This document shows positions 19,046-30,021 of a DNA stretch of 64,000 nt, piece after piece. The DNA comes from Bacillus haynesii (GTDB taxonomy: Bacteria > Bacillota > Bacilli > Bacillales > Bacillaceae), in assembly GCF_001969855.1 (NCBI RefSeq), contig NZ_MRBL01000016.1:248001-312000 (forward strand). Reading direction: 5' to 3'. The notes under the pieces were generated by a model. That model made no database searches, was not told the origin of the DNA, and was given only the letters and a program-made list of their open reading frames with translations. The position numbers and the translations under genes were made by a program. Each line of letters opens with the position of its first letter. Position 1 is the stretch's first letter.

Positions 19046-19682
19046 GTTCGAACATCCTTTCTTCTAAAAGGCTGATCAGCTTTTCGCTTTTCCTGCCTCT
19101 TTCTTCAATTCCGCTTGCCAGGTCGATTCCCGGCGGACGCCGCATTAAAAGATCTGCGATTGTGTCCGGATTCACGCCTCCGGCGATAAACAGGCGCTTT
19201 CCTTCTCTTTGGGCTGCATCTATATACATCGGGACGCTGTCCCACGAAAACGAAACGCCCGTTCCGCCTCTCATCCCTTTAACAGACGAGTCGATGACAT
19301 ACCCGTCGGTGTGAGGTGCGAAAGAAGCCATGCTCTGAACGGTATCATTCCCGTGATGGAGCGCCTTCCAAATTTCGCAGTCTGTCATGCTTTTCAGCCG
19401 CTTGATGTCTGCCGCCGTTTCATCTCCGTGAAGCTGGATCACGTCCAAACCGGCATCTTTTACGATTTCAACCATTCGGCTCATGTTTTCATTAACAAAA
19501 ACGCCGACAAGCTTTTTACCTGCTGTATCCGTTTCACTACACCAGCGTTTCACATCCGCCGGGTCTACCGACCGTTTGCTTTCGGCGAAAATAAATCCGA
19601 GATAATCGGCTTTCGAGCGGGCTGTCACCTTTAAATCTTCCAATGAATGAATCCCGCAATATTTTAAGTTCGGTTTCTCCAT
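19026..19682 (-). CDS. trpF: phosphoribosylanthranilate isomerase
   Basis: Third step of the tryptophan branch, an Amadori rearrangement in a small TIM barrel. [10 protein letters not shown] carries the catalytic Cys; [14 protein letters not shown] and FIAGGVNPD are family motifs, and the phosphate site is near DLASGIE. The second of two adjacent ATGs (19680-19682) aligns with B. subtilis TrpF and gives 218 aa; it overlaps the trpC stop by one base. Far-upstream in-frame starts lie inside trpC and are rejected. Confidence 0.95.
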   Translation of the reverse strand: MEKPNLKYCGIHSLEDLKVTARSKADYLGFIFAESKRSVDPADVKRWCSETDTAGKKLVGVFVNENMSRMVEIVKDAGLDVIQLHGDETAADIKRLKSMTDCEIWKALHHGNDTVQSMASFAPHTDGYVIDSSVKGMRGGTGVSFSWDSVPMYIDAAQREGKRLFIAGGVNPDTIADLLMRRPPGIDLASGIEERGRKSEKLISLLEERMFEHVFISE

Positions 19683-20440
19683 CATCCGTTCTCTCCGAAT
19701 AACGCATGGACAGCCTTCAGCTGTGACGGCTCTCTCATCAGCGATTCGCCGACAAGCACGGCCTGGGCTCCGCACGCTTTTACAAATGCGAGGTCTTCCG
19801 ATTTTCCGATGCCGCTTTCGCTGATGAGAACGGCCCCTGACGGAACGAGTTTTGCCATACGCTCCGTTTGCCCGACGGACGTTTCAAAGTTTTTTAGATT
19901 TCGATTGTTTACCCCGATGATTTCAGGTGTAAAGACATTTAAAATGCCCTCAAGCGTCTTTTCGCCATGAACTTCGACGAGCACATCCATGCCTTTTTCA
20001 GCGGCTTGCTGGTAGAGCTCAAACAGCTTTTGCGGTTCCAGCGCCTCTCCGATCAGCAGGATCGCATCCGCTCCGATGCGGTCCGCTTCTTCAACCTGAA
20101 TGGAATCAACGATAAAATCCTTGCGCAGTACAGGCAGGGAAACCGAGCGTTTCACATCTGACAAATAACTGTTCTTCCCTTGAAAAAAAGGGGTATCTGT
20201 CAGAACAGACAAACAATCGGCTTTAGCCTGTTCATACTGTTTAGCGATCTTTACGGGCTCAAAATCTTCCTGAATCACGCCTTTTGACGGAGAAGCTTTT
20301 TTCACCTCCGCAATTAAAGCGACAAACCGGTTCGGAGAAAGAAGCGCCTGTTTAAATGACCGCTTTGGCAGCTTTAAATCTTCCGGCAGTTCGATCTTTA
20401 GAATGTCTTCTCGTTTTCTATCAATAATTTGATTAAGCAT
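19682..20440 (-). CDS. trpC: indole-3-glycerol phosphate synthase
   Basis: Ring-closing decarboxylase that yields indole-3-glycerol phosphate. Motifs: [11 protein letters not shown] near residue 45-55 (catalytic Lys), [25 protein letters not shown], and SESGI for phosphate binding. 252 aa. The start overlaps trpD by 8 bases. Confidence 0.96.
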   Translation of the reverse strand: MLNQIIDRKREDILKIELPEDLKLPKRSFKQALLSPNRFVALIAEVKKASPSKGVIQEDFEPVKIAKQYEQAKADCLSVLTDTPFFQGKNSYLSDVKRSVSLPVLRKDFIVDSIQVEEADRIGADAILLIGEALEPQKLFELYQQAAEKGMDVLVEVHGEKTLEGILNVFTPEIIGVNNRNLKNFETSVGQTERMAKLVPSGAVLISESGIGKSEDLAFVKACGAQAVLVGESLMREPSQLKAVHALFGENG

Positions 20441-21449
20441 ACAACTCTTCCTCTTTCTGTTTTAATCGCTCCAGCTGATTGAGCGCCTCACCGCTTGCAA
20501 CAGCTTCTAAAGCGAGCGCAACGCCCTCATTTAAATCCGCTGCCTGTTCTGCGGCGTATAAAGCGGCTCCGGCATTAAACGCTGCGATATGAACAGCCGA
20601 GTCCGGACCGCGGTTTTTCAAAATATCGACAATGAGACGGCCGCTTTCTTCAGGCGTCGCCACCTGAATGTCGCTCAGCCTGCCGAGCGGCAGACCAACA
20701 TCTCCCGGCTCAACGGTGTATTCGTATGTTTTGCCGCCTTTCAGTTCAATCACATCTGTCGGCGATGTGATCGACAGTTCATCAAGACCGTCCCGGCTCG
20801 AAACAAACAATGCGTGTTCCGGTTCAAACGCTTCAAGAGCGCGGGCCATGAGCTTTGCTTTTTCGATCGAGTAGACGCCGATCACCTGGCGTTTGGCTTT
20901 CATCGGGTTGCTGAGCGGGCCGAGCAGATTGAATACGGTTCTAAAAGCCAGATCCTTCCTTGCGCCTGCCACGTGCTTCATGGAAGAGTGATAGCTTGGC
21001 GCATACAGGAATCCCATATTCCGGCGTTCAATGCTCTGAATCGTTTCTTCAGGCGACGTCTGAATTGAAACGCCGAGATATTCGAGAACATCAGCGCTCC
21101 CGCTTTTTGAAGAAACGGAACGATTACCGTGTTTTGCGATTTTTGCCCCGGCTGATGAAGCGATGATCGCGGCCGCTGTGGAAATGTTGAAGGTCGAGCT
21201 TCCGTCTCCTCCGGTTCCGCACGTATCGACAACATGTTCCGGTCCGTCTATTGTATGTGCCTGCTCCCGCATGGCTCTGACAAATCCCGTAATCTCTTCA
21301 GCCGTTTCTCCCCTGTAGGCGAGAACGGACAGGAGGCCTCCGATTTCCGCGGCGCTCAGTGAGCCGGTCATCATGTCACACATGATGCTGTGTGCCTCGG
21401 TTTCATTCATTGTCGCTCCGTTAACGCATGATTTCAGCAGTTCGTTCAT
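20433..21449 (-). CDS. trpD: anthranilate phosphoribosyltransferase
   Basis: Transfers phosphoribose from PRPP to anthranilate. Motifs: [17 protein letters not shown] (PRPP loop), [18 protein letters not shown] (metal and anthranilate site), and LGPLSNP. 338 aa, normal length. It overlaps the 3' end of trpE by 29 bases. Confidence 0.96.
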   Translation of the reverse strand: MNELLKSCVNGATMNETEAHSIMCDMMTGSLSAAEIGGLLSVLAYRGETAEEITGFVRAMREQAHTIDGPEHVVDTCGTGGDGSSTFNISTAAAIIASSAGAKIAKHGNRSVSSKSGSADVLEYLGVSIQTSPEETIQSIERRNMGFLYAPSYHSSMKHVAGARKDLAFRTVFNLLGPLSNPMKAKRQVIGVYSIEKAKLMARALEAFEPEHALFVSSRDGLDELSITSPTDVIELKGGKTYEYTVEPGDVGLPLGRLSDIQVATPEESGRLIVDILKNRGPDSAVHIAAFNAGAALYAAEQAADLNEGVALALEAVASGEALNQLERLKQKEEELYA

Positions 21450-22971
21450 TGCCGTCCTCCCCCTTTTCGAGAAACATTTCTTCTGCGATTTGAATCGTTT
21501 TTAACAGAGCGCCTGCTTTATTGCAGGTCTCTTCCCATTCTTTTTCAGGCACGGAGTCGGCTACGATGCCTGCTCCGGCCTGGATGGACGCCACTCCGTT
21601 TTTCACGCTCATCGTCCGGATCGTGATGCACGAATCGATATTTCCGTCAAATCCGATATAAGCAATGCAGCCTCCGTATGTCTCCCTCGGTTCGGGCTCA
21701 AGCTCATTTAAAAGCTGAATCGCGCGGATTTTCGGAGCGCCGGTCAAAGTTCCGGCCGGAAATGCGCTCATTAAAGCGTCAACCGGGTGGACACCCGCTT
21801 TTAAAGAGCCGGTTACGATCGAAATGATGTGCATGACGTGCGAAAAGGAAACGATTTTCGTAAACTCGGGCACTTGGACAGACCCGTACTCTGCTACTCT
21901 GCCGATATCATTTCTCGCCAAATCGACAAGCATGTAATGCTCCGCTTTTTCTTTCTCATCAGCCAAAAGCTCTTTTTCGAGCCGCTTATCCTCAGCCTGA
22001 TCACCGCCCCTTTTCCTTGTGCCGGCGATCGGATGGATTTCAAGATGACCGTTTTGAACATGGATCAGGCGTTCAGGCGAGCTTCCGACGAGATCGCGGT
22101 CAGGAAGCCTCATGTAGTACATGTACGGGGACGGGTTGACCATTCTCAGCACTCTGTATAACTCAAAAGAACTGACCTTCACCGGAATATCGAACCTTTG
22201 CGAAAGGACGCCTTGAAAAATGTCTCCCGCTTTAATGTACTCTTTCAAGCGATCGACATCGGCCAAAAACCGGGATTTCTCATATGTTGATCGAATCCCT
22301 TCAAAGCTGGGATCCGTGTGCCGTCCTTGCGGGAGAAACAGCTCTTTCGGCGTTTTCCGGTCTGACAGCCTGTGTGTAAGCTGTTTGAGCTCTTCTTTCC
22401 CCTTTTTGAATATGCGGTGTTTTTCCTCCCTTGTTTCACTGCCTTCAAGCCTTGCATAGTGGATGAAATGCAGCTTTTTCAGCTCGTGATCATAGGCGAT
22501 CATCGTCCGGCAGACAAACAGGAGGCATTTTTCCATCTCCGTTTCTTTGCTGTGCCCTTTGATCGACGGTTCAATAAGCGGCATTAAATCATAGCTTAAA
22601 TAGCCGACCGCTCCCCCTGTAAACGGGATGTCAAGCTCAGGCGCTTTGATCGAATACGTCTCTGACATCCATTCGAGAACTTTTTTTAACTGTGAAGCTG
22701 AATAAAGCTTCTTCTGCTTTTGATCGCAGGCGTGAAACCGGCCGCGTTCTTCTTTGATCGTCAAAAAGGGGTCTAAGCCGATGAAAGAATACCTTGACCA
22801 TGCGGAGGTTTCATCCTGGCTTTCCAGCAGATACACGATGTCTTCCTGCAGCTTCTCGACCAGTTGAACGGGCGTCAGCGTATCGACGGAAAAACTCTCA
22901 ATAATCGGTATCGTTTTAAAGTGTGAAGTATCCTCTGAAAAAGAGGCAAAATCGGTTTGCAGACTCAACAA
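21421..22971 (-). CDS. trpE: anthranilate synthase component I
   Basis: Chorismate to anthranilate, with ammonia supplied by a glutamine amidotransferase subunit. No trpG is present in this window; in B. subtilis the PabA protein of the folate operon fills that role. Motifs: SRYSFIGLDPFL and LLES in the N-terminal tryptophan-binding part; PIAGTRKRG, DEKEKAEHYMLVDLARND, and GAPKIRA in the chorismate site. 516 aa. The start is TTG (22969-22971) seven bases after AAGGAG. Expression is set by the TRAP leader upstream. Confidence 0.95.
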   Translation of the reverse strand: MLSLQTDFASFSEDTSHFKTIPIIESFSVDTLTPVQLVEKLQEDIVYLLESQDETSAWSRYSFIGLDPFLTIKEERGRFHACDQKQKKLYSASQLKKVLEWMSETYSIKAPELDIPFTGGAVGYLSYDLMPLIEPSIKGHSKETEMEKCLLFVCRTMIAYDHELKKLHFIHYARLEGSETREEKHRIFKKGKEELKQLTHRLSDRKTPKELFLPQGRHTDPSFEGIRSTYEKSRFLADVDRLKEYIKAGDIFQGVLSQRFDIPVKVSSFELYRVLRMVNPSPYMYYMRLPDRDLVGSSPERLIHVQNGHLEIHPIAGTRKRGGDQAEDKRLEKELLADEKEKAEHYMLVDLARNDIGRVAEYGSVQVPEFTKIVSFSHVMHIISIVTGSLKAGVHPVDALMSAFPAGTLTGAPKIRAIQLLNELEPEPRETYGGCIAYIGFDGNIDSCITIRTMSVKNGVASIQAGAGIVADSVPEKEWEETCNKAGALLKTIQIAEEMFLEKGEDGNERTAEIMR

Positions 22972-23044
22972 TCTCTCACTCCTTATTCAGGCGGAGAGAA
23001 TGAGAAGAAGGCCTTTAGAGGACAAATGATTGAATTGATGAGGG

Positions 23045-23082
23045 GAAAACGAAACAAACCCAAAAGAACACGTCTTTTGGGT
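23045..23082 (-). terminator. trp attenuator terminator
   Basis: ACCCAAAAGA and TCTTTTGGGT form a perfect 10-bp stem with a 5-base loop, followed by T-rich sequence on the minus strand. It lies 87 bases before trpE. TRAP binding to the triplets upstream would free this stem and stop transcription. Confidence 0.9.
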
Positions 23083-23140
23083 AGAATGAATAAACGTTTT
23101 GTCTCAACTCAGCTCATCTCAGCTCATTCTCAATCTACCC
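23079..23140 (-). promoter_or_regulatory. trp antiterminator pairing
   Basis: On the minus strand GGGTAGA (23134-23140), which lies inside the TRAP triplet array, is complementary to TCTACCC (23079-23085) at the foot of the terminator stem. The two structures are mutually exclusive, as in the B. subtilis trp leader. Confidence 0.8.
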
Positions 23141-23168
23141 TAGTCTCATACTCAGCTTATCTAAACTA
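23103..23168 (-). promoter_or_regulatory. TRAP-binding site array in the trp leader
   Basis: Thirteen NAG triplets can be read on the minus strand at 2- or 3-base spacing: UAG, UAG, AAG, GAG, GAG, UAG, UAG, then six GAG. Twelve of them are GAG or UAG. This is the known target pattern of the TRAP ring; the mtrB gene for TRAP is at 30022-30252. Confidence 0.92.
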
Positions 23169-23208
23169 AAACCCCATACACACTCCTGTGTATTCCAAGG
23201 TTTCTATA

Positions 23209-23238
23209 ATCGTATTACAATTCAGTATTTTTTGTCAA
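23209..23238 (-). promoter_or_regulatory. trpE promoter
   Basis: Minus strand TTGACA (23233-23238), 18-base spacer, TACGAT (23209-23214). The -35 box lies inside the last codons of aroH and the -10 box starts right after its stop, so trp can be transcribed apart from aroC-aroB-aroH. Confidence 0.75.
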
Positions 23239-23598
23239 TGATAAATCAGGTCTGAGCGTTACTGCATTTTCCAAATAAACGTGGCGGACTTCATCCTGCC
23301 GCATATCCGTCTGAACCGTCATCATCACTCTGATGCATTTTTTGAGGCCGTGTTCAACATCCATTTCCTGCATGCACATGACGGGCACATGCTGCCAGCC
23401 TTCAAACGTTCTGACGACCTTCGCGGGAAAAGCAGCGTGAATATCAGAAGTAGCAGAAATTAAGATTTGCACAACTTGTTCAGGTTTGAGCTGATTTTCA
23501 TCGATCATTTTTCCGATCAGCTGCTTCGTCCGCTCTGTAATGTCTTTTTCTGTATCCCGGTCAACTGTCGTCGCTCCCCGAACCCCGCGCATCATCAT
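23215..23598 (-). CDS. aroH: monofunctional chorismate mutase
   Basis: AroH-class (trimeric) chorismate mutase, chorismate to prephenate. The [12 protein letters not shown] start and [11 protein letters not shown] segment with the active-site Arg are characteristic, as is the C-terminal [12 protein letters not shown], identical to B. subtilis. 127 aa from the ATG at 23596-23598, which overlaps the aroB stop (ATGA). The last codons carry the trp promoter -35 box. Confidence 0.96.
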   Translation of the reverse strand: MMMRGVRGATTVDRDTEKDITERTKQLIGKMIDENQLKPEQVVQILISATSDIHAAFPAKVVRTFEGWQHVPVMCMQEMDVEHGLKKCIRVMMTVQTDMRQDEVRHVYLENAVTLRPDLSLTKNTEL

Positions 23599-24683
23599 TT
23601 GTCTCCCTCCAATCTCCACATATTCAGCCATCGTTCGATTTCTTCGGCTTTAAAGGAGTGCAGCCGCACACTGCCGATCTTATCCAGCAGGACAAACTGA
23701 ATGATGCCTCCGCGTGTTTTTTTATCATTCATCATTCGATTGATAAGAGCTTCTGTTGAAACTTCGCGTTTCACGCTTTCCGGATAGCCGAGACTTTTCA
23801 GCCAGGAGGCGATTTTTGTGCGGTCAACAGGACAATTCAGCACCTTCTCGCTGACAAACAAAGCAAATTGCATGCCTAAAGCGACGGCATCGCCATGGGT
23901 GATCTCTCCGTAGCCGTATTCAGCTTCAACGGCGTGGCCAAGCGTATGCCCGAAATTCAAATAGGCCCTGATTCCCTGTTCGCGCTCGTCTTGTGAGACA
24001 ACTTCCGCTTTAATCGAAATGCCTTTGTACACCATTTCACTGAGCTGGCCGATCGTAATCGCTTCTATTGAATCCATTTTATGCAATTCGTTCAAGAAAG
24101 ATTCATCACGGATAAATGCGTGCTTGATGACTTCCGCAAGACCTGAACGCATTTCTTTTTCCGGAAGCGTACTCAGGCATTCGGTATCATATACCACCGC
24201 CTTCGGCTGATGAAAAGCGCCGATTAAGTTTTTTCCGAGCGGGTGATTAATGGCAACTTTCCCTCCGACCGCGCTGTCATGAGACAGCAGAGTCGTCGGG
24301 AATTGCACATAATCGATACCTCTCATAAAAGTTGAAGCGACGAACCCCGCAAGATCGCCGACAACACCGCCGCCCAGCGCCACAATGCATGACGAACGGT
24401 CAAGGCGAAATTCAATGGCTTCCGTCTGGAGCTTCATAAACATGTCGATTGATTTGGCCTGCTCGCCGCTCGGCACCGCAACCTTTTTGACAGGCCATTT
24501 GCTGCGGAGATGACTGAACAGCTCTTCTCCATAGCGTTTATCAACTTCTTCGTCGGTGATCAAAAGCAGTTTCGTCATCGGAAGATTCAAGGATGTCAAA
24601 AGCTCTGCCGCGTTTTTTCTAATGCCTCCCCCGATGAACACCGGGTAGGACAAAGAAGCGGTTTCGATTTGAAGTGATTTCAT
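23595..24683 (-). CDS. aroB: 3-dehydroquinate synthase
   Basis: Second shikimate-pathway enzyme, NAD and Zn/Co dependent. Motifs: [19 protein letters not shown] (NAD loop), [18 protein letters not shown], and the metal His in [12 protein letters not shown] and HGDAVALGM. 362 aa, as in B. subtilis. It starts on the last base of the aroC stop (TAATG). Confidence 0.97.
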   Translation of the reverse strand: MKSLQIETASLSYPVFIGGGIRKNAAELLTSLNLPMTKLLLITDEEVDKRYGEELFSHLRSKWPVKKVAVPSGEQAKSIDMFMKLQTEAIEFRLDRSSCIVALGGGVVGDLAGFVASTFMRGIDYVQFPTTLLSHDSAVGGKVAINHPLGKNLIGAFHQPKAVVYDTECLSTLPEKEMRSGLAEVIKHAFIRDESFLNELHKMDSIEAITIGQLSEMVYKGISIKAEVVSQDEREQGIRAYLNFGHTLGHAVEAEYGYGEITHGDAVALGMQFALFVSEKVLNCPVDRTKIASWLKSLGYPESVKREVSTEALINRMMNDKKTRGGIIQFVLLDKIGSVRLHSFKAEEIERWLNMWRLEGDK

Positions 24684-25855
24684 TAAAACTCCCTCGCAAG
24701 CTTTCTCATTTTCTCAACATTTTCAGCGATTCGGTCCATTTGGTCAACGCCAAACTGCTCGACGATCGCATTTGCGATTTCCCATGCAACAACCGCTTCC
24801 GCCACCACGCTCGCGGCAGGGACAGCGCACGAATCAGAACGCTCGATGCTCGCTGTAAACGGCTCTTTCGTCTCGATATCAACGCTTTTGAGCGGTTTGT
24901 ATAACGTTGGAATCGGCTTCATCACACCTCTGACGACAATCGGCATTCCCGTTGTCATCCCGCCTTCAAGACCGCCGAGACGGTTTGTTGCGCGTGTGTA
25001 GCCTTTTTCTTCGTCCCAAATGATTTCGTCATGGACTTCACTGCCGTTTTTACGTGCGGCTTCAAAGCCGATGCCGAATTCAACACCTTTAAAAGCATTG
25101 ATGCTCAGTACGGCGGCAGCAAGCTTGCTGTCGAGTTTGCGGTCGTAATGGACATAGCTGCCGACTCCTACCGGCACCCCTTCAACAACCACCTCGACGA
25201 TTCCGCCGATCGAATCCCCATTTGCTTTTGCTTCATCGATCGCGTCCATCATTTTCTGGCCCGCATCTTCGTCATAGCATCTGACAGGGGACTCTTCGGT
25301 TACTTTTTTCAAGTCTTCGATAGATTCGTAATTTGTTTTTTCAGCTTTTACCCCGCCGATCTCCAGCACGTGGCCGGCCACTTGAATGCCGAGCTGGGAA
25401 AGGATCTTTTTGGCGACGGCTCCTGCCGCCACACGGACGGTCGTTTCTCTGGCAGATGAACGTTCAAGCACGTTGCGCATGTCTCTGTGCGCGTATTTGA
25501 TCGCGCCATTCAAATCGGCGTGACCCGGTCTCGGCCTTGAAATCTGTCGTTTCATTTCGCTTTCTTCTTCAGCCGTGATCGGCTCTGAACCCATGATTTT
25601 CGTCCAGTGTTTCCAGTCATTGTTTTCGACGACGAGAGCGATCGGCGATCCAAGAGAACGCCCGTGCCTTACACCGCTTGTAATCCGCGCCTGATCCTTT
25701 TCGATTTGCATCCGGCGGCCGCGGCCGTGGCCTTTTTGACGTCTTTGAAGCTCGTAATCGATGTCTTCTTTTGTGATATAAAGCCCTGCTGGGACTCCTT
25801 CGATAATTGTCGTAAGCTGCGGACCGTGAGATTCACCGGCTGTTAAATACCTCAT
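24683..25855 (-). CDS. aroC: chorismate synthase
   Basis: Last common step to chorismate (aroF in B. subtilis), FMN-dependent. The signatures GESHGP at residues 7-12, [16 protein letters not shown] and RPGHAD are present, with the C-terminal [15 protein letters not shown]. 390 aa. It opens the supra-operon after cheR; 71 bases separate it from cheR and I see no terminator there. Confidence 0.97.
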   Translation of the reverse strand: MRYLTAGESHGPQLTTIIEGVPAGLYITKEDIDYELQRRQKGHGRGRRMQIEKDQARITSGVRHGRSLGSPIALVVENNDWKHWTKIMGSEPITAEEESEMKRQISRPRPGHADLNGAIKYAHRDMRNVLERSSARETTVRVAAGAVAKKILSQLGIQVAGHVLEIGGVKAEKTNYESIEDLKKVTEESPVRCYDEDAGQKMMDAIDEAKANGDSIGGIVEVVVEGVPVGVGSYVHYDRKLDSKLAAAVLSINAFKGVEFGIGFEAARKNGSEVHDEIIWDEEKGYTRATNRLGGLEGGMTTGMPIVVRGVMKPIPTLYKPLKSVDIETKEPFTASIERSDSCAVPAASVVAEAVVAWEIANAIVEQFGVDQMDRIAENVEKMRKLAREF

Positions 25856-25926
25856 GCTTTCGTTCTCCCTTCATCACATTAACGCTTTTAAGTAAAACTA
25901 TAACATAACCCTTTATAAAAAGTCAG

Positions 25927-26748
<822 letters not shown>

Positions 26749-26813
26749 TTAAATTTGTATCTTTAAAAAGAAAAAAGCCCGCCTCTCGCCGGCCGCGATT
26801 CTGTTCCATATAA

Positions 26814-26839
26814 AAAAATCAGCTTTTCAGCTGATTTTT
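26814..26839 (-). terminator. ndk terminator
   Basis: AAAAATCAGC and GCTGATTTTT form a 10-bp stem with a 6-base loop (one more T-A pair closes it to 4), followed by T-rich bases on the minus strand. The ndk stop codon (26838-26840) lies in the upstream arm. Confidence 0.85.
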
Positions 26840-27284
26840 AGTAAATCCATTGATTCATTAACTTCTCGTCTTCAACAAGTTCGTCCTCTTTAAAAAACAA
26901 GTTGATTTCGCGTGCTGCACTTTCAGGAGAATCTGAACCGTGAATGATATTTTTTCCGACAAACATGCCGAAGTCTCCGCGGATTGTACCTGGGAGCGCT
27001 TCCTTAGGGTTCGTCTTCCCGATCAGCTGTCTGGCGACCGCGATTGCGTCCTCGCCTTCCCACACCATGGCGAATACCGGGCCTGAAGTAATAAAGTCGA
27101 CAAGCTCGCCGAAAAACGGTTTCCCGTTATGTTCTTTATAATGCTCGCCTGCCGTCTCTTCTGAGACCTTCATCAGCTTAGCTCCGATTAATTGTAAGCC
27201 CTTACGTTCGAATCTTAACAAAATTTCGCCGATCAGCTGACGCTGAACGCCGTCAGGTTTTACCATCACAAAGGTTTTTTCCAT
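26838..27284 (-). CDS. ndk: nucleoside diphosphate kinase
   Basis: Moves the gamma-phosphate between nucleoside di- and triphosphates through a phospho-histidine. The KPDGVQR motif is at residues 9-15 and the active-site His115 lies in NIIHGSDS. 148 aa, normal for the family. It has its own promoter and terminator, so it is probably monocistronic. Confidence 0.97.
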   Translation of the reverse strand: MEKTFVMVKPDGVQRQLIGEILLRFERKGLQLIGAKLMKVSEETAGEHYKEHNGKPFFGELVDFITSGPVFAMVWEGEDAIAVARQLIGKTNPKEALPGTIRGDFGMFVGKNIIHGSDSPESAAREINLFFKEDELVEDEKLMNQWIY

Positions 27285-27335
27285 AGTCGATTCTCCACCC
27301 CGCTAATATGTATAGGCTTTCAACACTACAACAGA

Positions 27336-27364
27336 AATATAGCATTTTTCAAACAATTAATCAA
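27336..27364 (-). promoter_or_regulatory. ndk promoter
   Basis: Minus strand TTGATT (27359-27364), 17-base spacer, TATATT (27336-27341), about 50 bases before the ndk start. Confidence 0.6.
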
Positions 27365-27408
27365 TAAAGGGTGGAGAATATTCATACTTTCGACTCATTT
27401 GACGTTTT

Positions 27409-28371
27409 TTAGAACTTTCGTTTACCGATGTATTTCGCAATTTGGCCCAGTGCCGTCCGCGCCCGGTTTTTCGGGAGTGTTTCAAGCAATTCGAAAGCCT
27501 TGTTCAAATACATTTCGCTGACTCTGAACGATTGTTCAATAGCATCCGTTTTCTTCAGCTCTTCGATCACTGGTTTGATCTGTTCCGGAGTCGTTTCACT
27601 ATTGACCAGCATCAGGCGCGCTTTTAATTCAGGCGATTTCCGTGCATATAATACGGGAAGCGTGACATTCCCCTGAAGCAGATCACTGCCCACAGGCTTG
27701 CCAAGCTCTTTTTCGCTTGAGGTGAAATCGAGGATGTCATCAATAATTTGATAGGACATGCCGACATAATAGCCAAACCAGTACAACGTTTTATGAATGT
27801 TTTCACCCGCACCAGCAGCAATGGCGCCAAGCTGGCAGCTCGACGCGATCAAAAGGGCCGTCTTGCGCCTGATTCTCCTCAAATAGGTTCTGAGGTTTTG
27901 CTCCATATTATATTTATCTTTAATTTGTTCAATTTCTCCAAGACAGACTTCGACAATCGCCTTGGACAAGATTTCATGGGCCTTCGGTTCGTTTATTTTT
28001 GTCATCGCTTCAAGGGAGCGAGCGAACAAATAATCACCTGTATACATTGCAATCCGGTTATCCCACTTTGCTTTGATTGTCGGCTGTCCCCTTCTCAGCT
28101 CCGCATCATCGATGACATCGTCGTGTACGAGCGAAGCCATATGTATCAATTCCAGTGAAACGGCAACATTTTTAATTTTGTTGATGTCGTATTCACCGAA
28201 CATGCCGGAAAGCAGGACAAACACAGGACGGATCCGCTTGCCTCCGGCCTGCAGCAAATGCAGGCTCGCTTCACTAAGCAATGGATAGTCGGAGTGTACG
28301 GTCTTTTCAAGCTCTTTTTCTATTAATTCAATATCGTCATTCAAAAAAGAATAAAACGTTGTCAATTTCAT
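27409..28371 (-). CDS. hepT: heptaprenyl diphosphate synthase, catalytic component II
   Basis: Large subunit of the two-part prenyltransferase that makes the C35 side chain of menaquinone-7. The first Asp-rich motif DDVIDD is at residues 84-89 and the second, DDILDF, near 212; GGKRIRP lies at 43-49. 320 aa. Its partner HepS is encoded two genes upstream. Confidence 0.96.
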   Translation of the reverse strand: MKLTTFYSFLNDDIELIEKELEKTVHSDYPLLSEASLHLLQAGGKRIRPVFVLLSGMFGEYDINKIKNVAVSLELIHMASLVHDDVIDDAELRRGQPTIKAKWDNRIAMYTGDYLFARSLEAMTKINEPKAHEILSKAIVEVCLGEIEQIKDKYNMEQNLRTYLRRIRRKTALLIASSCQLGAIAAGAGENIHKTLYWFGYYVGMSYQIIDDILDFTSSEKELGKPVGSDLLQGNVTLPVLYARKSPELKARLMLVNSETTPEQIKPVIEELKKTDAIEQSFRVSEMYLNKAFELLETLPKNRARTALGQIAKYIGKRKF

Positions 28372-28400
28372 ATCGATTCACCCGAGTATTTCTGTAGTCA

Positions 28401-29099
28401 TCATCGCTTCCAGCCGACATGTGTAGCCGCTACACCGCCTGTGAACGGATGATATTGAACATTTTCTAATCCAGCCTCTTCAAACAACGCGGCAAGCTCT
28501 TTCATACCAGGAAATTCCCTGGCTGATTGCTGAAGCCATGAATACTCCTTAAAGCTTTTGGCAAAGAGCTTTCCAAACATGGGCATAATAAAACGGAAGT
28601 ACAGGAAGTATAGCTGTTTAAACCCGAACATTTCAGGCTGGGACGTCTCAAGGCATACAACCTGGCCGCCGGGTTTTACCACGCGCGCCATCTCTTTTAA
28701 CACGGTTAAATAGTCGGGAACATTGCGAAGCCCGAAGCCGATGGTGACATAGTCGAACGTATTGTCAGGGAAGGGCAGTTCCATCGCATTGCCGTGGATC
28801 AATTCGATCTGGCTGTAGCTGTCGGTCTTTTGTTCGGCGATGCTCAGCATGTTTTTGCTGAAATCAAGGCCCTTGATTTCCCCTGTCTCTCCGGCCGCAT
28901 CAGCGAGCGCGATCGTCCAGTCTCCCGTCCCGCAGCAGACGTCAAGCGCTTTGGCCCCTTTTGGAACGTTCATGAGCCGCATCGTTTTGTCGCGCCATTT
29001 TTTATGCTGTTTAAAGCTGATGACGGAGTTCATCTGGTCGTAATTTTTATAGATCTTTTCAAACACGCCGTGTACGCGCTGTTCTTTTGACTGCACCAT
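28401..29099 (-). CDS. menG: demethylmenaquinone methyltransferase
   Basis: Last step of menaquinone synthesis: SAM-dependent C-methylation (menH or ubiE in older usage). The SAM-binding motif [11 protein letters not shown] is at about residues 48-58; [13 protein letters not shown] and [11 protein letters not shown] are typical of the UbiE family. 232 aa. GAAGGG precedes the ATG. It lies between the two heptaprenyl synthase genes. Confidence 0.96.
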   Translation of the reverse strand: MVQSKEQRVHGVFEKIYKNYDQMNSVISFKQHKKWRDKTMRLMNVPKGAKALDVCCGTGDWTIALADAAGETGEIKGLDFSKNMLSIAEQKTDSYSQIELIHGNAMELPFPDNTFDYVTIGFGLRNVPDYLTVLKEMARVVKPGGQVVCLETSQPEMFGFKQLYFLYFRFIMPMFGKLFAKSFKEYSWLQQSAREFPGMKELAALFEEAGLENVQYHPFTGGVAATHVGWKR

Positions 29100-29101
29100 G
29101 A

Positions 29102-29878
29102 TTACCCTTCTTCCACTTTCTGATGATAAGTTCGTTTTTCAGGCCGAATTTCCTGCAGGCGTTTCAGAAGCCATTTTTGAACGGCGGGCTTTTTGGCAAG
29201 CAACTGGTTGATTGCCAGCTTGGCTTCTTCGTAAGCCGCAGCAGCCAGCTGTCCGCATGAAGCCTGGCCTTCCGGAAACTCTTTCTGTATGATCGTCTCC
29301 AGCAGCCGGGAATCTGAAGCTTTTTCTTCGGCCGCAAACCTTTTAAACACAAGAAAGTCATTGGCGGCTGTTTTCCAGTGAGGCAGGTAAAAGTGGTCGG
29401 CGAGATGGTGAAAAAGTGCAGCTTCCACTATGCTGACGCTTTTTTTCAGGCTGTCTGCATCTTTTGCGGAATGGTCGTAAAGCCTGATTTTATGTTCGTT
29501 TATTTCTTTGATGGCCGCAGCGAGCGTCCGAATCATATAAATATCCTTCATACCCGATAACAGCGAGTAGTACATGCCGCTGAAATAATCACCGGCCAAT
29601 ACGGTCAGCTGGCGGTTTTTATAGTCGTCCTGCTTAATTGAAGCTGCGGTCGTGACTTCATCATGGGTATCAAGGGCTGTTTGAACAAGCATCGCCGTTA
29701 AGATATAACTTTCCTTGTCAGCTTCTTTTAAATCCGTTTCCTCAAACAGAGCGTAGAAAAGAAACAGCTTATCCTCATCAACTTTCGGCGCAGTCAAATG
29801 CTTCGCCAAATATGGATGTGAAAGCTTTTGATTCAGCTTGATTTTCAAATAAGATAATTGTCCGTAGATGTCTTGCAA
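29102..29878 (-). CDS. hepS: heptaprenyl diphosphate synthase, component I
   Basis: Small regulatory subunit that, with HepT, makes heptaprenyl diphosphate. It lacks the Asp-rich motifs of HepT but keeps [10 protein letters not shown] and [14 protein letters not shown], as in B. subtilis HepS. The start is taken as TTG (29876-29878) because AAGGGTG is 6 bases upstream and the B. subtilis protein begins at the same QDIYG; a GTG three codons earlier has no room for a ribosome site. 258 aa. Confidence 0.93.
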   Translation of the reverse strand: MQDIYGQLSYLKIKLNQKLSHPYLAKHLTAPKVDEDKLFLFYALFEETDLKEADKESYILTAMLVQTALDTHDEVTTAASIKQDDYKNRQLTVLAGDYFSGMYYSLLSGMKDIYMIRTLAAAIKEINEHKIRLYDHSAKDADSLKKSVSIVEAALFHHLADHFYLPHWKTAANDFLVFKRFAAEEKASDSRLLETIIQKEFPEGQASCGQLAAAAYEEAKLAINQLLAKKPAVQKWLLKRLQEIRPEKRTYHQKVEEG

Positions 29879-29954
29879 AGATATCACCCTTGTCCCAAAA
29901 TTCGCAGTTTTTCTTTTGATTGATTATGTATCTTTTTTGAGCGGAGAAAGTTTA

Positions 29955-29963
29955 ATTATACCA
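29955..29963 (-). promoter_or_regulatory. extended -10 promoter for hepS-menG-hepT
   Basis: Minus strand TGGTATAAT: a perfect -10 hexamer with the TG extension; no good -35 box at 17 bases. It lies about 77 bases before hepS and just after the mtrB stem-loop. Confidence 0.55.
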
Positions 29964-29983
29964 TAATATGTTGAAAGATATTG

Positions 29984-30010
29984 TTTTATGCCATGCGAAC
30001 GGGCATAAAA
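29984..30010 (-). terminator. possible mtrB terminator
   Basis: TTTTATGCC and GGCATAAAA pair over 9 bp, enclosing an alternative CGGGC/GCCCG stem with the mtrB end. The T run is short, so read-through into hepS is possible. Confidence 0.4.
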
Positions 30011-30021
30011 AGCCCGGCTTT

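Noticed and set aside
23103-23168. Regular short repeats that might suggest a CRISPR or satellite
   Set aside because: The periodic CTC/CTA triplets are the complement of the TRAP-binding array, not repeats with spacers.
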